Shown one piece after another: positions 51,863-61,475 of a stretch of 64,000 bases of DNA (its first letter is position 1; each line of letters starts with the position of its first letter). A program made the translations under genes and the position numbers. The notes under the pieces were generated by a model, which ran no database searches, had not been told where the DNA came from, and saw only the letters and a program-made list of their open reading frames with translations. The stretch comes from an uncultured Lachnospiraceae bacterium (GTDB lineage Bacteria > Bacillota > Clostridia > Lachnospirales > Lachnospiraceae). The stretch lies in NCBI GenBank assembly GCA_902781895.1, contig CACZLA010000012.1, positions 47,961-111,960 on the forward strand, written 5' to 3'.

Positions 51863-52231
51863 ATGATTAACAAGGAATCAAGAAATGTTATTCGTCAGAA
51901 GAAGCATTTAAAGATTAGAAGTCGTTTCAGCGGAACAACTGAAAGACCAAGACTTGCCGTTTACAGAAGTAATAATCATGTATACGCTCAAGTTATCGAC
52001 GATACAGTTGGTAAGACGATTGTTTCTGCTTCAACGGTTGAGAAGAAAGTTGCTTCCGAATTAAAGAAGACAAATGATACAGATGCAGCTGCTTATGTTG
52101 GTAAGGTTATTGCCGAGAGAGCACTTGCAGCTAACATCAAAGAGGTAGTATTTGACAGAGGTGGCTTTATCTATACAGGTAAGGTCAAGGCACTTGCAGA
52201 GGCTGCAAGAGAAGCCGGACTCGTATTCTAA
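51863..52231 (+). CDS. rplR: 50S ribosomal protein L18
   Basis: L18, 122 residues ([35 protein letters not shown]). Binds 5S rRNA. AAGGAGAG lies upstream. Confidence 0.97.
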   Translation: MINKESRNVIRQKKHLKIRSRFSGTTERPRLAVYRSNNHVYAQVIDDTVGKTIVSASTVEKKVASELKKTNDTDAAAYVGKVIAERALAANIKEVVFDRGGFIYTGKVKALAEAAREAGLVF

Positions 52232-52249
52232 TAAGGAGGGAGCATAAGA

Positions 52250-52759
52250 ATGAAGCATGCAAAAATAGATGTAAGCCAGTTAGAACTTGACGATAGCGTA
52301 GTTGCAATTAAGCGTGTAACTAAGGTTGTTAAGGGTGGACGTAACATGAGATTCTCAGCTCTTATCGTAGTCGGCGATCGTAACGGTCACGTTGGTGCCG
52401 GTATCGGTAAAGCAGCAGAAATTCCTGAGGCTATCAGAAAAGCTAAGGAAGATGCTATAAAGAAGCTTGTTACAGTTCCTATCAATGAGAATGGAAGTAT
52501 ACCTTACGGATATACAGGTGAGTTCGGAAGCGCTAGAGTTCTTCTGAAGTCAGCTCCTGAAGGTACAGGTATCATCGCCGGTGGTCCTGCACGTAGTGTG
52601 CTTGATCTGGCAGGATATAAGAATATTCGTACAAAGTCACTTGGTTCAAACAACAAGCAGAACGTAGTTCTTGCTACAATCGAGGGACTTAAGTCCATCC
52701 AGGATCCGGAAGAAATCGCAAGACTTCGTGGTAAGTCTGTTGCAGAGATTCTTAACTAG
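52250..52759 (+). CDS. rpsE: 30S ribosomal protein S5
   Basis: S5, 169 residues ([41 protein letters not shown]). Takes part in decoding fidelity. AAGGAGG precedes it. Confidence 0.97.
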   Translation: MKHAKIDVSQLELDDSVVAIKRVTKVVKGGRNMRFSALIVVGDRNGHVGAGIGKAAEIPEAIRKAKEDAIKKLVTVPINENGSIPYGYTGEFGSARVLLKSAPEGTGIIAGGPARSVLDLAGYKNIRTKSLGSNNKQNVVLATIEGLKSIQDPEEIARLRGKSVAEILN

Positions 52760-52772
52760 GAGGTAAGGAAAG

Positions 52773-52952
52773 ATGGCAGATACATTAAAAGTAACATTAG
52801 TAAAATCACCTATAGGTTGTATTCCTAAGCATAGAAGAACTGTTGAGGCTCTTGGATTGAAGAAGACAGGCAGAACAGTTGAACTTCCTAACAATGCTGC
52901 AACAAAGGGAATGATCAAGCAGGTAGAGTATTTACTTAAGGTTGAAGAATAA
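52773..52952 (+). CDS. rpmD: 50S ribosomal protein L30
   Basis: L30, 59 residues read directly from the sequence: [15 protein letters not shown], then [18 protein letters not shown], ending [11 protein letters not shown] with TAA at 52950-52952. AGGAGG precedes ATG 52773. Short but unmistakable and in its standard place between rpsE and rplO. Confidence 0.97.
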   Translation: MADTLKVTLVKSPIGCIPKHRRTVEALGLKKTGRTVELPNNAATKGMIKQVEYLLKVEE

Positions 52953-52966
52953 GGAGGTCTAAGAGG

Positions 52967-53407
52967 ATGGATTTATCAAATCTTGCACCTAATGCAGGCG
53001 CAAAAACTCGTGATGACTTCAGACGCGGTCGTGGTCATGGTTCAGGAAACGGAAAGACAGCCGGTAAGGGACATAAAGGTCAGAAGGCTCGTTCCGGAGC
53101 GCCAAGACCAGGTTTCGAGGGAGGTCAGATGCCACTCTTCAGACGTATACCTAAGAGAGGCTTTAAGTGCAGAAATACAAAGAATATCGTAGCTATCAAT
53201 GTTTCAGACCTTAACAAGTTTGAAGATGGTGCTACTGTAACAGTTCAGTCTCTTAAAGAGATTGGTATTATTAAGAATCCACGTGATGGCGTAAAGATTC
53301 TTGGAAATGGAGAACTGAGTAAGAAGCTTACAGTTTCTGTTGATGCAGCAAGTAAGACAGCTGTTGAGAAGATAGAAGCAGCAGGCGGAAAAATAGAGGT
53401 GGTTTAA
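52967..53407 (+). CDS. rplO: 50S ribosomal protein L15
   Basis: L15, 146 residues (DLSNLAPNAGAKTRDDFRRGRGHG; GKGHKGQKARSG). AAGGAGG precedes ATG 52967. secY begins 1 base after its stop. Confidence 0.97.
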   Translation: MDLSNLAPNAGAKTRDDFRRGRGHGSGNGKTAGKGHKGQKARSGAPRPGFEGGQMPLFRRIPKRGFKCRNTKNIVAINVSDLNKFEDGATVTVQSLKEIGIIKNPRDGVKILGNGELSKKLTVSVDAASKTAVEKIEAAGGKIEVV

Positions 53408-53408
53408 A

Positions 53409-54728
53409 ATGTTTAAAACCATTAGAGATGCGTTTAAAATTAAAGAAATAAAAAATGGTATTATATTTACATTTTTTATTCTTGTAATTGTAAGACTTGG
53501 TTCGCTTATCCCAACTCCGGGAATAGATGTTTCAAAACTTGGAGATTTCTTCAATAACAATCTCGGTGAGGGAGCATCTTCGCTTCTGAGTTCATTTACA
53601 GGTGGTTCATTTCAGAGAATGACAATCTTTGCATTGTCTGTAACACCATACATCACATCATCGATCATCATTCAGCTTCTTACAATTGCTATTCCTGCAC
53701 TTGAGGAAATGCAGAAGGACGGAGCTGATGGTAGAAAGAAGATGACAGCAATTACAAGAGTTGTGTCTGTTGCTCTTGCAGTTATTGAGAGTATAGGACT
53801 TTCTATTGGATTCGGACGTGCCGGACTTCTTTACCATTACAATTTCCTTTCAGTAGCTGTAATCGTTATTACACTCACAGCCGGAAGTACATTTATCATG
53901 TGGCTCGGTGAGAGGATAACAGAGAAGGGTATCGGAAACGGTATTTCTATCATCCTTCTTATAAACATCGTTTCTCGTATGCCTAACGATTTCTTCAATC
54001 TGTACGAGATGTTTGTAAAGGGAAAATCAACAGTAAATATGATACTTGCTGCGCTTATAATCATTGCAATAGTTGTTGTTACAACAGTACTTACTATTAC
54101 ACTTAATGATGCAGAGAGAAAGATTCCTGTATCTTATGCGCAGAAGGTTCAGGGTAGAAGACAGGTAGGTGGAAATTCATCGCATATTCCACTTAAGGTT
54201 AATACCGGAAACGTTATGCCGATCATTTTCGCATCTACACTGATGTCTATACCGACAATAATTAAGAACTTGTTCAACATAAATGTACAGAGTTCGGTTG
54301 CCAACAAGATCCTTGAAGGAATGAACACAAACTATTGGTTCAGAGAGGGCTATCCTTGGGCATACATCGGACTTGCAGTATATATACTTCTTGTATTCTT
54401 CTTTGCTTATTTCTATACATCCATTTCATTCAATCCTATGGAGATAGCAAATAACCTGAAGAAGCAGGGTGGATTTATACCGGGTATCAGACCTGGTAAA
54501 TCAACTCAGGATTACCTGAATAAGATTCTTAATTATATAGTTCTTATTGGAGCTATCGGACTTATCATTGTTGCACTTATACCAATATTCTTTAATGGTA
54601 GATTCAATGCTGAGGTTTCATTTGGTGGTACATCACTTATCATTATCTGTGGTGTTATCATAGAGACTATCAAGCAGATTGAGTCAAAGATGATAGTTCG
54701 TAACTATTCAGGTTTCTTAAATAGTTAA
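53409..54728 (+). CDS. secY: protein translocase subunit SecY
   Basis: SecY, 439 residues, with ten membrane segments and typical regions GVDVSKLGDFF-like start, MQLLT-like IIQLLTIAIP near 80, and AQKVQGRRQVGG near 240. It forms the channel for protein export with SecE and SecG. A 134-base gap with a repeat element separates it from adk. Confidence 0.97.
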   Translation: MFKTIRDAFKIKEIKNGIIFTFFILVIVRLGSLIPTPGIDVSKLGDFFNNNLGEGASSLLSSFTGGSFQRMTIFALSVTPYITSSIIIQLLTIAIPALEEMQKDGADGRKKMTAITRVVSVALAVIESIGLSIGFGRAGLLYHYNFLSVAVIVITLTAGSTFIMWLGERITEKGIGNGISIILLINIVSRMPNDFFNLYEMFVKGKSTVNMILAALIIIAIVVVTTVLTITLNDAERKIPVSYAQKVQGRRQVGGNSSHIPLKVNTGNVMPIIFASTLMSIPTIIKNLFNINVQSSVANKILEGMNTNYWFREGYPWAYIGLAVYILLVFFFAYFYTSISFNPMEIANNLKKQGGFIPGIRPGKSTQDYLNKILNYIVLIGAIGLIIVALIPIFFNGRFNAEVSFGGTSLIIICGVIIETIKQIESKMIVRNYSGFLNS

Positions 54729-54736
54729 TTATAAAT

Positions 54737-54804
54737 GTCATTCTGAGCGAAGCGAAGAATCTTTATAAATAATATGAAGATACTTCACTTCGCTTGGGGT
54801 GACT
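54737..54804. repeat. GTCATTCTGAGCGAAGCGAAG-type inverted repeat before adk
   Basis: The arm at 54737-54757 (GTCATTCTGAGCGAAGCGAA) is matched in reverse by 54783-54804 (TTCACTTCGCTTGGGGTGAC). The sequence belongs to a repeat type (GTCATYCTGAGCGAAGCGAAGRATCT) that I recall as common in intergenic DNA of many bacteria. Confidence 0.85.
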
Positions 54805-54862
54805 TTACGTAGTTTTATTGAAGAAGATAGTTTTGTTTTCGAGAGAAGGAAAGGAGTAGCAT

Positions 54863-55504
54863 ATGAAAATAATAATGCTTGGAGCTCCTGGTGCCGGAAA
54901 AGGTACTCAGGCAGATATGATCTGTAATAAGTATAATGTACCACACATTTCAACTGGAGATATCTTCCGTGCTAATATAAAGAATGGTACAGAGCTTGGC
55001 CAGAAGGCAAAGGGTTACATGGATGCAGGAGAGCTTGTTCCTGATTCACTTGTTGTTGATCTTGTAATAGATCGTATACATCAGGATGACTGCACAAACG
55101 GATATGTACTTGATGGATTCCCAAGAACCATCCCACAGGCAGAGGCACTTGACAATGCACTTGCTGAGGCTGGTGAGGCAGTTGATTATGCTATCAACGT
55201 AGATGTTCCTGATGAGAATATCGTAACACGTATGTCAGGAAGACGTGCATGTGTAAAATGTGGTGCTACATATCATATAAAATATAATGCTCCGAAGACT
55301 GAGGGAGTATGTGATAACTGTGGAAGCGAGCTGATTCAGAGAGATGATGACAAGCCGGAGACAGTTCTTAACAGACTTTCAGTTTATCATGAGCAGACAC
55401 AGCCACTTATTGATTACTATGACGGAAAGGGAATAGTAAAGAATGTAGATGGAACAAAGGATCTGGATGCAGTATTTGCTGATATCGTTGAGATTCTTGG
55501 ATAG
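54863..55504 (+). CDS. adk: adenylate kinase
   Basis: Adk, 213 residues. P-loop [10 protein letters not shown] at 7-16, AMP-binding region, and a long lid with four cysteines (CVKCGAT and CDNCG, near 129-152) that bind zinc as in other Gram-positive enzymes. Converts AMP and ATP to two ADP. Usually followed by map; here infA comes next. Confidence 0.97.
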   Translation: MKIIMLGAPGAGKGTQADMICNKYNVPHISTGDIFRANIKNGTELGQKAKGYMDAGELVPDSLVVDLVIDRIHQDDCTNGYVLDGFPRTIPQAEALDNALAEAGEAVDYAINVDVPDENIVTRMSGRRACVKCGATYHIKYNAPKTEGVCDNCGSELIQRDDDKPETVLNRLSVYHEQTQPLIDYYDGKGIVKNVDGTKDLDAVFADIVEILG

Positions 55505-55575
55505 TGGATACAGTTTGTTATCCTGAGCTAAGTTGGATGCGATTTGTCATCCCGAGCGAAGCGAGGGATCTTATA
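55505..55575. repeat. two half-copies of the GTCATCC...GAGCGAAGC repeat before infA
   Basis: TTGTTATCCTGAGCTAAG (55515 on) and TTGTCATCCCGAGCGAAGCG (55539 on) are two versions of the same repeat in tandem; the second ends GAGGGATC and folds with GATCCCTC-type symmetry. They occupy the place where map often lies. Confidence 0.8.
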
Positions 55576-55593
55576 TAATAAAGGAGTGAACAT

Positions 55594-55812
55594 ATGTCCA
55601 AAGCTGACGAAATTGAGTGCGAAGGTGTAGTATTAGAGAAGCTTCCGAATGCCATGTTCAGGGTTGAGCTTGAAAATGGTCATGAGATACTTGCTGTCAT
55701 AAGCGGAAAGCTGCGTATGAACTATATCAAGATACTTCCCGGTGATAAAGTAACAGTTGTTTTATCACCTTATGATCTTTCTAAGGGAAGGATCACTTGG
55801 AGAGCAAAATAA
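55594..55812 (+). CDS. infA: translation initiation factor IF-1
   Basis: IF-1, 72 residues, an OB fold ([34 protein letters not shown]; the end GRITWRAK). Blocks the A site during initiation. AAAGGAG precedes the ATG. Confidence 0.97.
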   Translation: MSKADEIECEGVVLEKLPNAMFRVELENGHEILAVISGKLRMNYIKILPGDKVTVVLSPYDLSKGRITWRAK

Positions 55813-55851
55813 GTTCCTGATTTAAGGGAAAAAACTTATTTAAGAAAGTTC

Positions 55852-55880
55852 TTGCACTTGGTAAGAATAAATGTTAGAAT
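55852..55880 (+). promoter_or_regulatory. internal promoter before rpmJ and the alpha operon
   Basis: TTGCAC at 55852-55857 and TAGAAT at 55875-55880, spacer 17 bases. It would drive rpmJ-rpsM-rpsK-rpsD-rpoA-rplQ on its own in addition to read-through. Confidence 0.7.
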
Positions 55881-55919
55881 AGACATTTGCAGGACACTTT
55901 TGGAAAGGAGAGTATTTTA

Positions 55920-56033
55920 ATGAAGGTACGCGCATCAGTTAAACCGATTTGCGATAAGTGCAAAATCATTAAAAGAAAAGGCAGAATCTTAGTTATCTGC
56001 GAAAATCCAAAGCACAAACAGCGTCAAGGATAA
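55920..56033 (+). CDS. rpmJ: 50S ribosomal protein L36
   Basis: L36, 37 residues: [14 protein letters not shown], then ending KHKQRQG, with zinc ligands C-x2-C-x12-C-x4-H. GAAAGGAG precedes ATG 55920 (TAA at 56031-56033). Confidence 0.97.
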   Translation: MKVRASVKPICDKCKIIKRKGRILVICENPKHKQRQG

Positions 56034-56310
56034 TCATATTTACAATTCTTGTAAGGAGACTTTTACGAGGTGTTTAGCCCATCAGACGAAAAGTCACCTT
56101 GTTTTGTGCGTTTTCTACCTGGTTAAAGCCAAAGATATGAGTATCTACATGTCAGAGGTTTTAATGTAAGGTAGGGCAATTTGTATCATATAATTGATAC
56201 AGACAGAACGCGGTCATCAGCGCGTTAATGATGATGAATCGTCATGACATTTGTCGTGACAAAGCGGCTGAAGAAACATTTTAGAAAAGATTAATTTGGA
56301 GGTAGAATTA
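56034..56310 (+). promoter_or_regulatory. structured gap before rpsM
   Basis: 277 bases without a gene. Visible stems: GTATCA-TATAAT-TGATAC (56184-56202 region), AACGCG/CGCGTT (near 56207-56226), and a TCATGAC/CGTGAC pair near 56242-56261. The gap precedes rpsM-rpsK-rpsD; S4 regulates its own synthesis through leader RNA in many bacteria, so this could be such a site, but no pseudoknot was demonstrated. Confidence 0.4.
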
Positions 56311-56679
56311 ATGGCTCGTATTTCAGGTGTAGATTTACCTAGAGACAAGCGTGTTGAGATCGGTCTTACTTATATCTATGGTATAGGTCTTACAACATCA
56401 AGAAAGATTCTTGAGACTGCCGGTGTTAATCCCGACACAAGAGTAAAGGATCTTACAGATGATGAAGTAAGAAAGATCAGTGATTACATCAACGAGAACG
56501 TTATGGTTGAAGGTGATCTCAGACGTGAGACAGCGCTTAATATCAAGCGTCTGCAGGAGATAGGTTGCTATCGAGGCATTCGTCACAGAAAGGGTCTTCC
56601 GGTACGTGGACAGAATACAAAGAACAATGCCCGTACACGTAAGGGACCTAAGAAGACTGTTGCTAACAAGAAGAAGTAA
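56311..56679 (+). CDS. rpsM: 30S ribosomal protein S13
   Basis: S13, 122 residues ([43 protein letters not shown]). ATG 56311 is the family start, preceded by GGAGG; the frame extends 5 codons upstream but that is not the family start. Confidence 0.97.
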   Translation: MARISGVDLPRDKRVEIGLTYIYGIGLTTSRKILETAGVNPDTRVKDLTDDEVRKISDYINENVMVEGDLRRETALNIKRLQEIGCYRGIRHRKGLPVRGQNTKNNARTRKGPKKTVANKKK

Positions 56680-56704
56680 ATATTGATTTGGAGGATATAA
56701 GTTA

Positions 56705-57103
56705 ATGGCTAATAATAAAGTTACCAAGAAAGTAACTAAAAAGCGTAACAGACGTAATGTGCAGCATGGACAGGCACATATTCAGGCGTCATTTAATAAT
56801 ACAATCGTAACATTAACAGATTCCGAAGGAAATGCACTCTCATGGGCAAGTGCAGGTGGACTTGGATTCAGAGGATCAAAGAAGTCTACTCCTTATGCTG
56901 CTCAGATGGCTGCAGAGACAGCTGCAAAGGCTGCTGCTCCTTACGGACTTAAGACAATTGATGTTATGGTAAAAGGTCCGGGTTCAGGTCGTGAGGCAGC
57001 TATTCGTGCCCTCGCTGCATGCGGACTTGAGGTTCTCACAATTAAGGATGTTACTCCTGTTCCACACAATGGATGTCGTCCACCAAAGAGAAGAAGAGTC
57101 TGA
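56705..57103 (+). CDS. rpsK: 30S ribosomal protein S11
   Basis: S11, 132 residues ([34 protein letters not shown]; the end [11 protein letters not shown]). In the platform of the 30S subunit. Confidence 0.98.
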   Translation: MANNKVTKKVTKKRNRRNVQHGQAHIQASFNNTIVTLTDSEGNALSWASAGGLGFRGSKKSTPYAAQMAAETAAKAAAPYGLKTIDVMVKGPGSGREAAIRALAACGLEVLTIKDVTPVPHNGCRPPKRRRV

Positions 57104-57121
57104 TAGGGAGGTACATTTAGA

Positions 57122-57715
57122 ATGGCAATTAATAGAACACCGGTTCTCAAGAGATGTAGATCACTTGGCCTTGAGCCTCAATATCTTGGAGTTAATAAGA
57201 CATCTCATAGAAAGAACGCAAGAGCAAATAAGAAAGTTAGTGAATATGGACTTCAGCTTCGTGAGAAGCAGAAGGCAAAGTTTATATATGGAGTACAGGA
57301 GAAGCCTTTCCGTAACATGTATGAGAAGGCAGAGCGTATGCCGGGACTTGTTGGTACAAACCTGATGCAGATGCTTGAGCTCAGACTTGACAATGTTGTA
57401 TTCCGTCTCGGATTCGCAAGAACAAGACGTGAGGCAAGACAGGTTGTTTCTCATAAGCACGTTACAGTAAATGGTAAAACTGTAAATATTCCATCATATA
57501 AGGTTAGCCCTGAAGATGTAATAGAAATTAAGGAGAAGAGTAAGTCTCTTCAGAGATTTAAGGATATCACAGAAGCAAATGCAGGTGTATCTGTTCCTGC
57601 ATGGCTTGAAGGAGATTTCGAAAAACTCTCAGGAAAGGTTATTCAGATACCTCTCAGAGAACAGATAGATGTTCCTGTAAATGAGACACTTATAGTCGAG
57701 CTGTATTCTAAGTAA
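57122..57715 (+). CDS. rpsD: 30S ribosomal protein S4
   Basis: S4, 197 residues, form without the N-terminal zinc cysteines (only Cys 12 there). The S4 RNA-binding domain is at 88-150 (MLELRLDNVVFRLGFARTRREARQ; HVTVNGK). It starts 30S assembly and often controls the alpha operon. Confidence 0.97.
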   Translation: MAINRTPVLKRCRSLGLEPQYLGVNKTSHRKNARANKKVSEYGLQLREKQKAKFIYGVQEKPFRNMYEKAERMPGLVGTNLMQMLELRLDNVVFRLGFARTRREARQVVSHKHVTVNGKTVNIPSYKVSPEDVIEIKEKSKSLQRFKDITEANAGVSVPAWLEGDFEKLSGKVIQIPLREQIDVPVNETLIVELYSK

Positions 57716-57737
57716 TAAAGTATTCGGAGGTTAATGA

Positions 57738-58697
57738 ATGTTCGAATTTAATAAACCAAGGATAGTCGTTGACGAGAAGTCAGATGATAACAAATATGGA
57801 AGATTTGTGATAGAGCCCCTTGAGAGAGGTTATGGAACTACTCTCGGAAATTCTCTTAGAAGAGTTATGCTTTCATCTCTTCCTGGAACAGCCGTAAGTT
57901 ATATCAAAATAAAGGGTGTACTTCATGAATTCACATCTATTCCGGGCGTAAAAGAAGACGTCACCGAAATAGTTATGAATATTAAGGAACTCTGCATAAA
58001 GAATAACTCACAAAGTGATGAACCAAAGACACTTTATATCGAAGCATCAGGAGATAAGGTTGTTACAGCAGCTGATATCAGCAAGGATTCAGATCTGGAG
58101 ATTCTTAACCCCGATCTTGTTATCGCAAACCTGAACGGTCCGGATGCAAGACTTGATATGGAGCTCACTGTTACTAACGGTCGTGGTTATGTTAGTGCTG
58201 ACAAGAATAAAGAGCGTGAGACATCTATAGATGTTATAGCTGTAGATTCTATCTATACACCTGTAGAGAGAGTAAATGTTATCGTGGAGAACACTCGTGT
58301 AGGCCAGATAACAGATTATGATAAGCTCACAATCGATGTATTTACAAATGGATCTCTTGCCCCTGATGATGCTATCAGCTATGCGGCAAAGATACTTACT
58401 GAGCATCTTGATCAGTTCGTAAATCTTTCAGAGGTTGTTAAGGATAAGACTATTATCCAGGAACAGAAGCCTGAAATGACTGAGGCAACGGCTGCTGAAA
58501 TAATGACTATTGATGAACTTGAGCTTAGTGTTCGTTCGTTCAACTGTCTTAAGAGAGCAAATATTAATACTGTTAAAGAGCTTTGCAGCAAGACAACAGA
58601 TGAAATGATGAAGGTAAGAAACCTTGGTCGTAAGTCGCTTGAAGAGGTTCTTGCAAAGCTTAACGAACTGGGACTTTCTCTCAGTTCAGGAGAATAA
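57738..58697 (+). CDS. rpoA: DNA-directed RNA polymerase subunit alpha
   Basis: RpoA, 319 residues: N-terminal dimerisation domain ([27 protein letters not shown] near 26-52) and C-terminal domain ([19 protein letters not shown], then [16 protein letters not shown]). The C-terminal domain binds UP elements and activators. Confidence 0.98.
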   Translation: MFEFNKPRIVVDEKSDDNKYGRFVIEPLERGYGTTLGNSLRRVMLSSLPGTAVSYIKIKGVLHEFTSIPGVKEDVTEIVMNIKELCIKNNSQSDEPKTLYIEASGDKVVTAADISKDSDLEILNPDLVIANLNGPDARLDMELTVTNGRGYVSADKNKERETSIDVIAVDSIYTPVERVNVIVENTRVGQITDYDKLTIDVFTNGSLAPDDAISYAAKILTEHLDQFVNLSEVVKDKTIIQEQKPEMTEATAAEIMTIDELELSVRSFNCLKRANINTVKELCSKTTDEMMKVRNLGRKSLEEVLAKLNELGLSLSSGE

Positions 58698-58794
58698 AAA
58701 CTAAAGAATGCGAATGCATTTAACCACTCACGCTGAAGGTTTAGTAAGCACAGTGAAGACCCCGCAGATGCGGAGGTAAGGAGGATAAAATAAA

Positions 58795-59331
58795 ATGGCA
58801 CAGTATAGAAAACTTGGTAAGAAATCTGATCAGAGAAAAGCACTTCTCAGAAGTCAGGTTACACAGCTTATCTATCATGGAAAGATAAAGACAACTGAAG
58901 CAAGAGCTAAGGAAGTCAGAAAGATAGCAGAGCACCTTATAACACTTGGTGTTAAGGAAAAGGATAACTTTACAGAAGTAAAGGTTCAGGCTAAGGTTGC
59001 TCGTAAGGATAAGGACGGAAAGAGAGTAAAGGAAGTTGTAGACGGTAAGAAGGTTACTGTTTATGATACAGAAGAGAAGACAGTTAAGAAGGATATGCCT
59101 TCAAGACTTCATGCTCGTAGAGAAATGCTCAAGGTTCTTTATCCTGTATCAGAGATACCTGAGGATGCTGAAGGAAAGAAGAAGGCAATCAAGAAGGTAG
59201 ATCTTACAGAGAAGCTCTTCGGTGAGTATGCTACAAAGTATGCCGGACGTAAAGGTGGATATACAAGAATAGTAAAAATAGCTCAGCGTAAGGGTGACGG
59301 TGCTCTCGAGGTTATTCTTGAGCTCGTATAA
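58795..59331 (+). CDS. rplQ: 50S ribosomal protein L17 with long insert
   Basis: L17, 178 residues; the family is usually about 115-130. The ends are normal (YRKLGKKSDQRKALLRSQVTQLI at the start, GGYTRIVKIAQRKGDGALEVILELV at the end). A Lys-rich insert of about 50 residues occupies roughly 58-110 (KVARKDKDGKRVKEVVDGKK). I have the impression that other Lachnospiraceae share it. Last gene of the cluster. Confidence 0.95.
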   Translation: MAQYRKLGKKSDQRKALLRSQVTQLIYHGKIKTTEARAKEVRKIAEHLITLGVKEKDNFTEVKVQAKVARKDKDGKRVKEVVDGKKVTVYDTEEKTVKKDMPSRLHARREMLKVLYPVSEIPEDAEGKKKAIKKVDLTEKLFGEYATKYAGRKGGYTRIVKIAQRKGDGALEVILELV

Positions 59332-59357
59332 GGGTTTTAGTTTATAAAACAAAATGT

Positions 59358-59387
59358 GGCATCTGCTTTGCAGATGCCATTATTTTT
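59358..59387 (+). terminator. terminator of the ribosomal supercluster
   Basis: GGCATCTGC (59358-59366) pairs perfectly with GCAGATGCC (59370-59378) over a TTT loop, followed by ATTATTTTT. It ends the S10-spc-alpha cluster. Confidence 0.92.
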
Positions 59388-59435
59388 CGAAGTTTTTCGG
59401 ATTTTGTTAAATTATTTATTAGGTGAAGTCTGATC

Positions 59436-60734
59436 ATGATTCCATATATAAAGATCAAACAACTGAATATGCCCGAGATACCGGGGAGTGAGATAAACCT
59501 GAATGTTAATAAGGGTGAGATCATTGGAATCACCGGACTTAATGGATGCGGAAAGAGTACATTTGCCAGATATCTTGCAGGGATAAACAGACCGTCTGAA
59601 ATAGGAAAAATAATAATATCCGGTCTTGATCCCTTTTCAATCCTTGATATAGAAAAACTGCAAAGGATGTGCGGGATGGTTTATCAGGATCCAAGAATGT
59701 CCATAGTATTTGATCATGTGGGAAAAGATATGGTCTTCGGTGCAGAGAATCAGGGGATTGAAAAGGAAAAGATAGTAAAGAGAGCGAAGTATTATATAAA
59801 GAAATATGACCTGGCCAGAAAGCAGAACAAGAACTACAGCATGTTGAGTGGTTCTGAGCAGCAGAGAGCAGCGGTTGCCGCCGTTCTTATGATGCATAGC
59901 GAATTTCTTGTACTTGACGAACCCTTCAGCATGCAGGGAATAGGGGCGTCTGCAAAGTATATAAATATGATCATTAAGAGTGCCAGGAAAAGAAATCAGA
60001 CGGTTATCATTTTCTCGAAGCAAAAAGAGGTTCTGGAGCTTACCGATAAGCTTTACGAAATGAGAGACGGACGTCTTATTGAGATAGATGTTGACGGTAT
60101 GCAGTATAATAAGCGATTCTCGTCAAAGGAAAAAGAAATTAGGATCGAAAGATTCATAAATGGCGGAGACCAGAAGACTGAGTCGGGGATTAGTTTACAT
60201 AATGTATCATTCGGATATGATAACAGCCTTATCATTGATAATCAGAATTGCAGATTTGAAGCCGGCTCAGCATACAGAATAACCGGGGCTCCGGGAATCG
60301 GAAAGACTACATTTCTCCAGCTTATAGCAGGACTTCTGAAGCCCTATGAGGGAGAAGTATTTGTGGGGCTGGATAAAAAGATAGGATATGTTTTTCAGTA
60401 TTCGGAAGATGGGTTTATTGAAAATGTTGTACTGGATGATGTTATGTTCGGACCTATGAGTGACGGGATTTCAAAAAGGAAGGCTCGGGAAATGGCGGAA
60501 TCTGTCCTTTCCTTTGTGGGAGTTAAGGAGGAACTGTGGGGACGGTCACCCCTTTCTCTGTCCGTAGGAGAACAGAGGCTGGTGTCCATAGCCGGAGCGC
60601 TTGCTCTCAGTCCCGATTTTATACTTATAGATGAACCATTTGCCGGACTGGATATAAACAGTATAGAACATATAAGAAGGATTATCGAAGGGCTTTGCAG
60701 GGAAGGAAAATGCATAATAACAGTAGAAGGATAG
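59436..60734 (+). CDS. ECF transporter ATPase, two fused domains
   Basis: A 432-residue protein with two ABC domains, like EcfA1-EcfA2 fused. Domain 1: Walker A GLNGCGKST near 35, signature LSGSEQQR near 136, Walker B LVLDEPFS near 158. Domain 2: GAPGIGKTT near 284, LSVGEQRL near 373, LIDEPFAGLD near 396. The usual H-loop histidine is missing from both: domain 1 reads IIFSKQKEV after Walker B, and domain 2 stops at IITVEG, where the histidine would be about to appear. With the next gene it forms the energising module of a vitamin or metal importer; no S component is seen. Confidence 0.85.
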   Translation: MIPYIKIKQLNMPEIPGSEINLNVNKGEIIGITGLNGCGKSTFARYLAGINRPSEIGKIIISGLDPFSILDIEKLQRMCGMVYQDPRMSIVFDHVGKDMVFGAENQGIEKEKIVKRAKYYIKKYDLARKQNKNYSMLSGSEQQRAAVAAVLMMHSEFLVLDEPFSMQGIGASAKYINMIIKSARKRNQTVIIFSKQKEVLELTDKLYEMRDGRLIEIDVDGMQYNKRFSSKEKEIRIERFINGGDQKTESGISLHNVSFGYDNSLIIDNQNCRFEAGSAYRITGAPGIGKTTFLQLIAGLLKPYEGEVFVGLDKKIGYVFQYSEDGFIENVVLDDVMFGPMSDGISKRKAREMAESVLSFVGVKEELWGRSPLSLSVGEQRLVSIAGALALSPDFILIDEPFAGLDINSIEHIRRIIEGLCREGKCIITVEG

Positions 60735-61420
60735 GACAACTGAAAACTTATGATCCCAGAACAAAGCTGTATCTGCTTCTAGGCTATTTAATTATTACAC
60801 TCGTTTCCTGGGAAATAATACCGCTTTTGATAAATGTATTTCTGGCGGTCATTCTCATTTTTATTTCGAGGGTCAGCTTTCAGAGGATTGCAGTAGGATC
60901 ACTGAGTGCATTTGCCATGGAGCTTGTGGCAGGACTGATACTTATATTTGCGACGTCTGTAAAGACGGGACTTTATATAACATTAAAGCTGCTGCTTTTT
61001 ACACTGGTCTTTAATGCGATAATTAATACTCTGGATCAGGCCGGAATAATTGACGGACTCAGTAAAGGGTTTGGACTGGGGGCAAAAGCATCAAAAAGAG
61101 TCAGTATCGCACTGTACTTTTTTCCTCGTATTTATAAGGAGAGATTACATGGTGTCAGAGCTCAGAAGGCAAGAGGAATCAGAAATGATGGGTCAAGACT
61201 GAGAGGCGGTGCAAGAAAAGAAGTGCTGCTGACCATACCGAATATAAAAAGTGCAGTCATCAGATCGATCAGACAGAGTACAGCTATGCAAAGCAGAGGT
61301 TATACTTCGGTGAAAAGAAGAAATGCTATAAATACTCTTGCATTTACCTGGGTAGACGATATAGTCCTTTTGTTTATGGTACTTCTGATCATGGTCTCAA
61401 TACTGCTTATGATTATTTGA
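60710..61420 (+). CDS. ECF transporter T component (EcfT-like)
   Basis: A 236-residue membrane protein with about five hydrophobic segments and the coupling-helix motif region RSIRQSTAMQSRGYT near 185-200 (Ala-Arg-Gly-like signature, here QSRG). EcfT joins the ATPases to exchangeable substrate-binding S proteins. ATG 60710 lies 25 bases inside the end of the ATPase gene; GGGAAGG is just upstream. A TTG at 60695 is a longer alternative. This overlap removes any C-terminal tail from the ATPase. Confidence 0.82.
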   Translation: MHNNSRRIGQLKTYDPRTKLYLLLGYLIITLVSWEIIPLLINVFLAVILIFISRVSFQRIAVGSLSAFAMELVAGLILIFATSVKTGLYITLKLLLFTLVFNAIINTLDQAGIIDGLSKGFGLGAKASKRVSIALYFFPRIYKERLHGVRAQKARGIRNDGSRLRGGARKEVLLTIPNIKSAVIRSIRQSTAMQSRGYTSVKRRNAINTLAFTWVDDIVLLFMVLLIMVSILLMII

Positions 61421-61475
61421 AATTGACATTATAAATAGACAATAATTGAAATAGACATAATTTGAAAGAGGTAAT

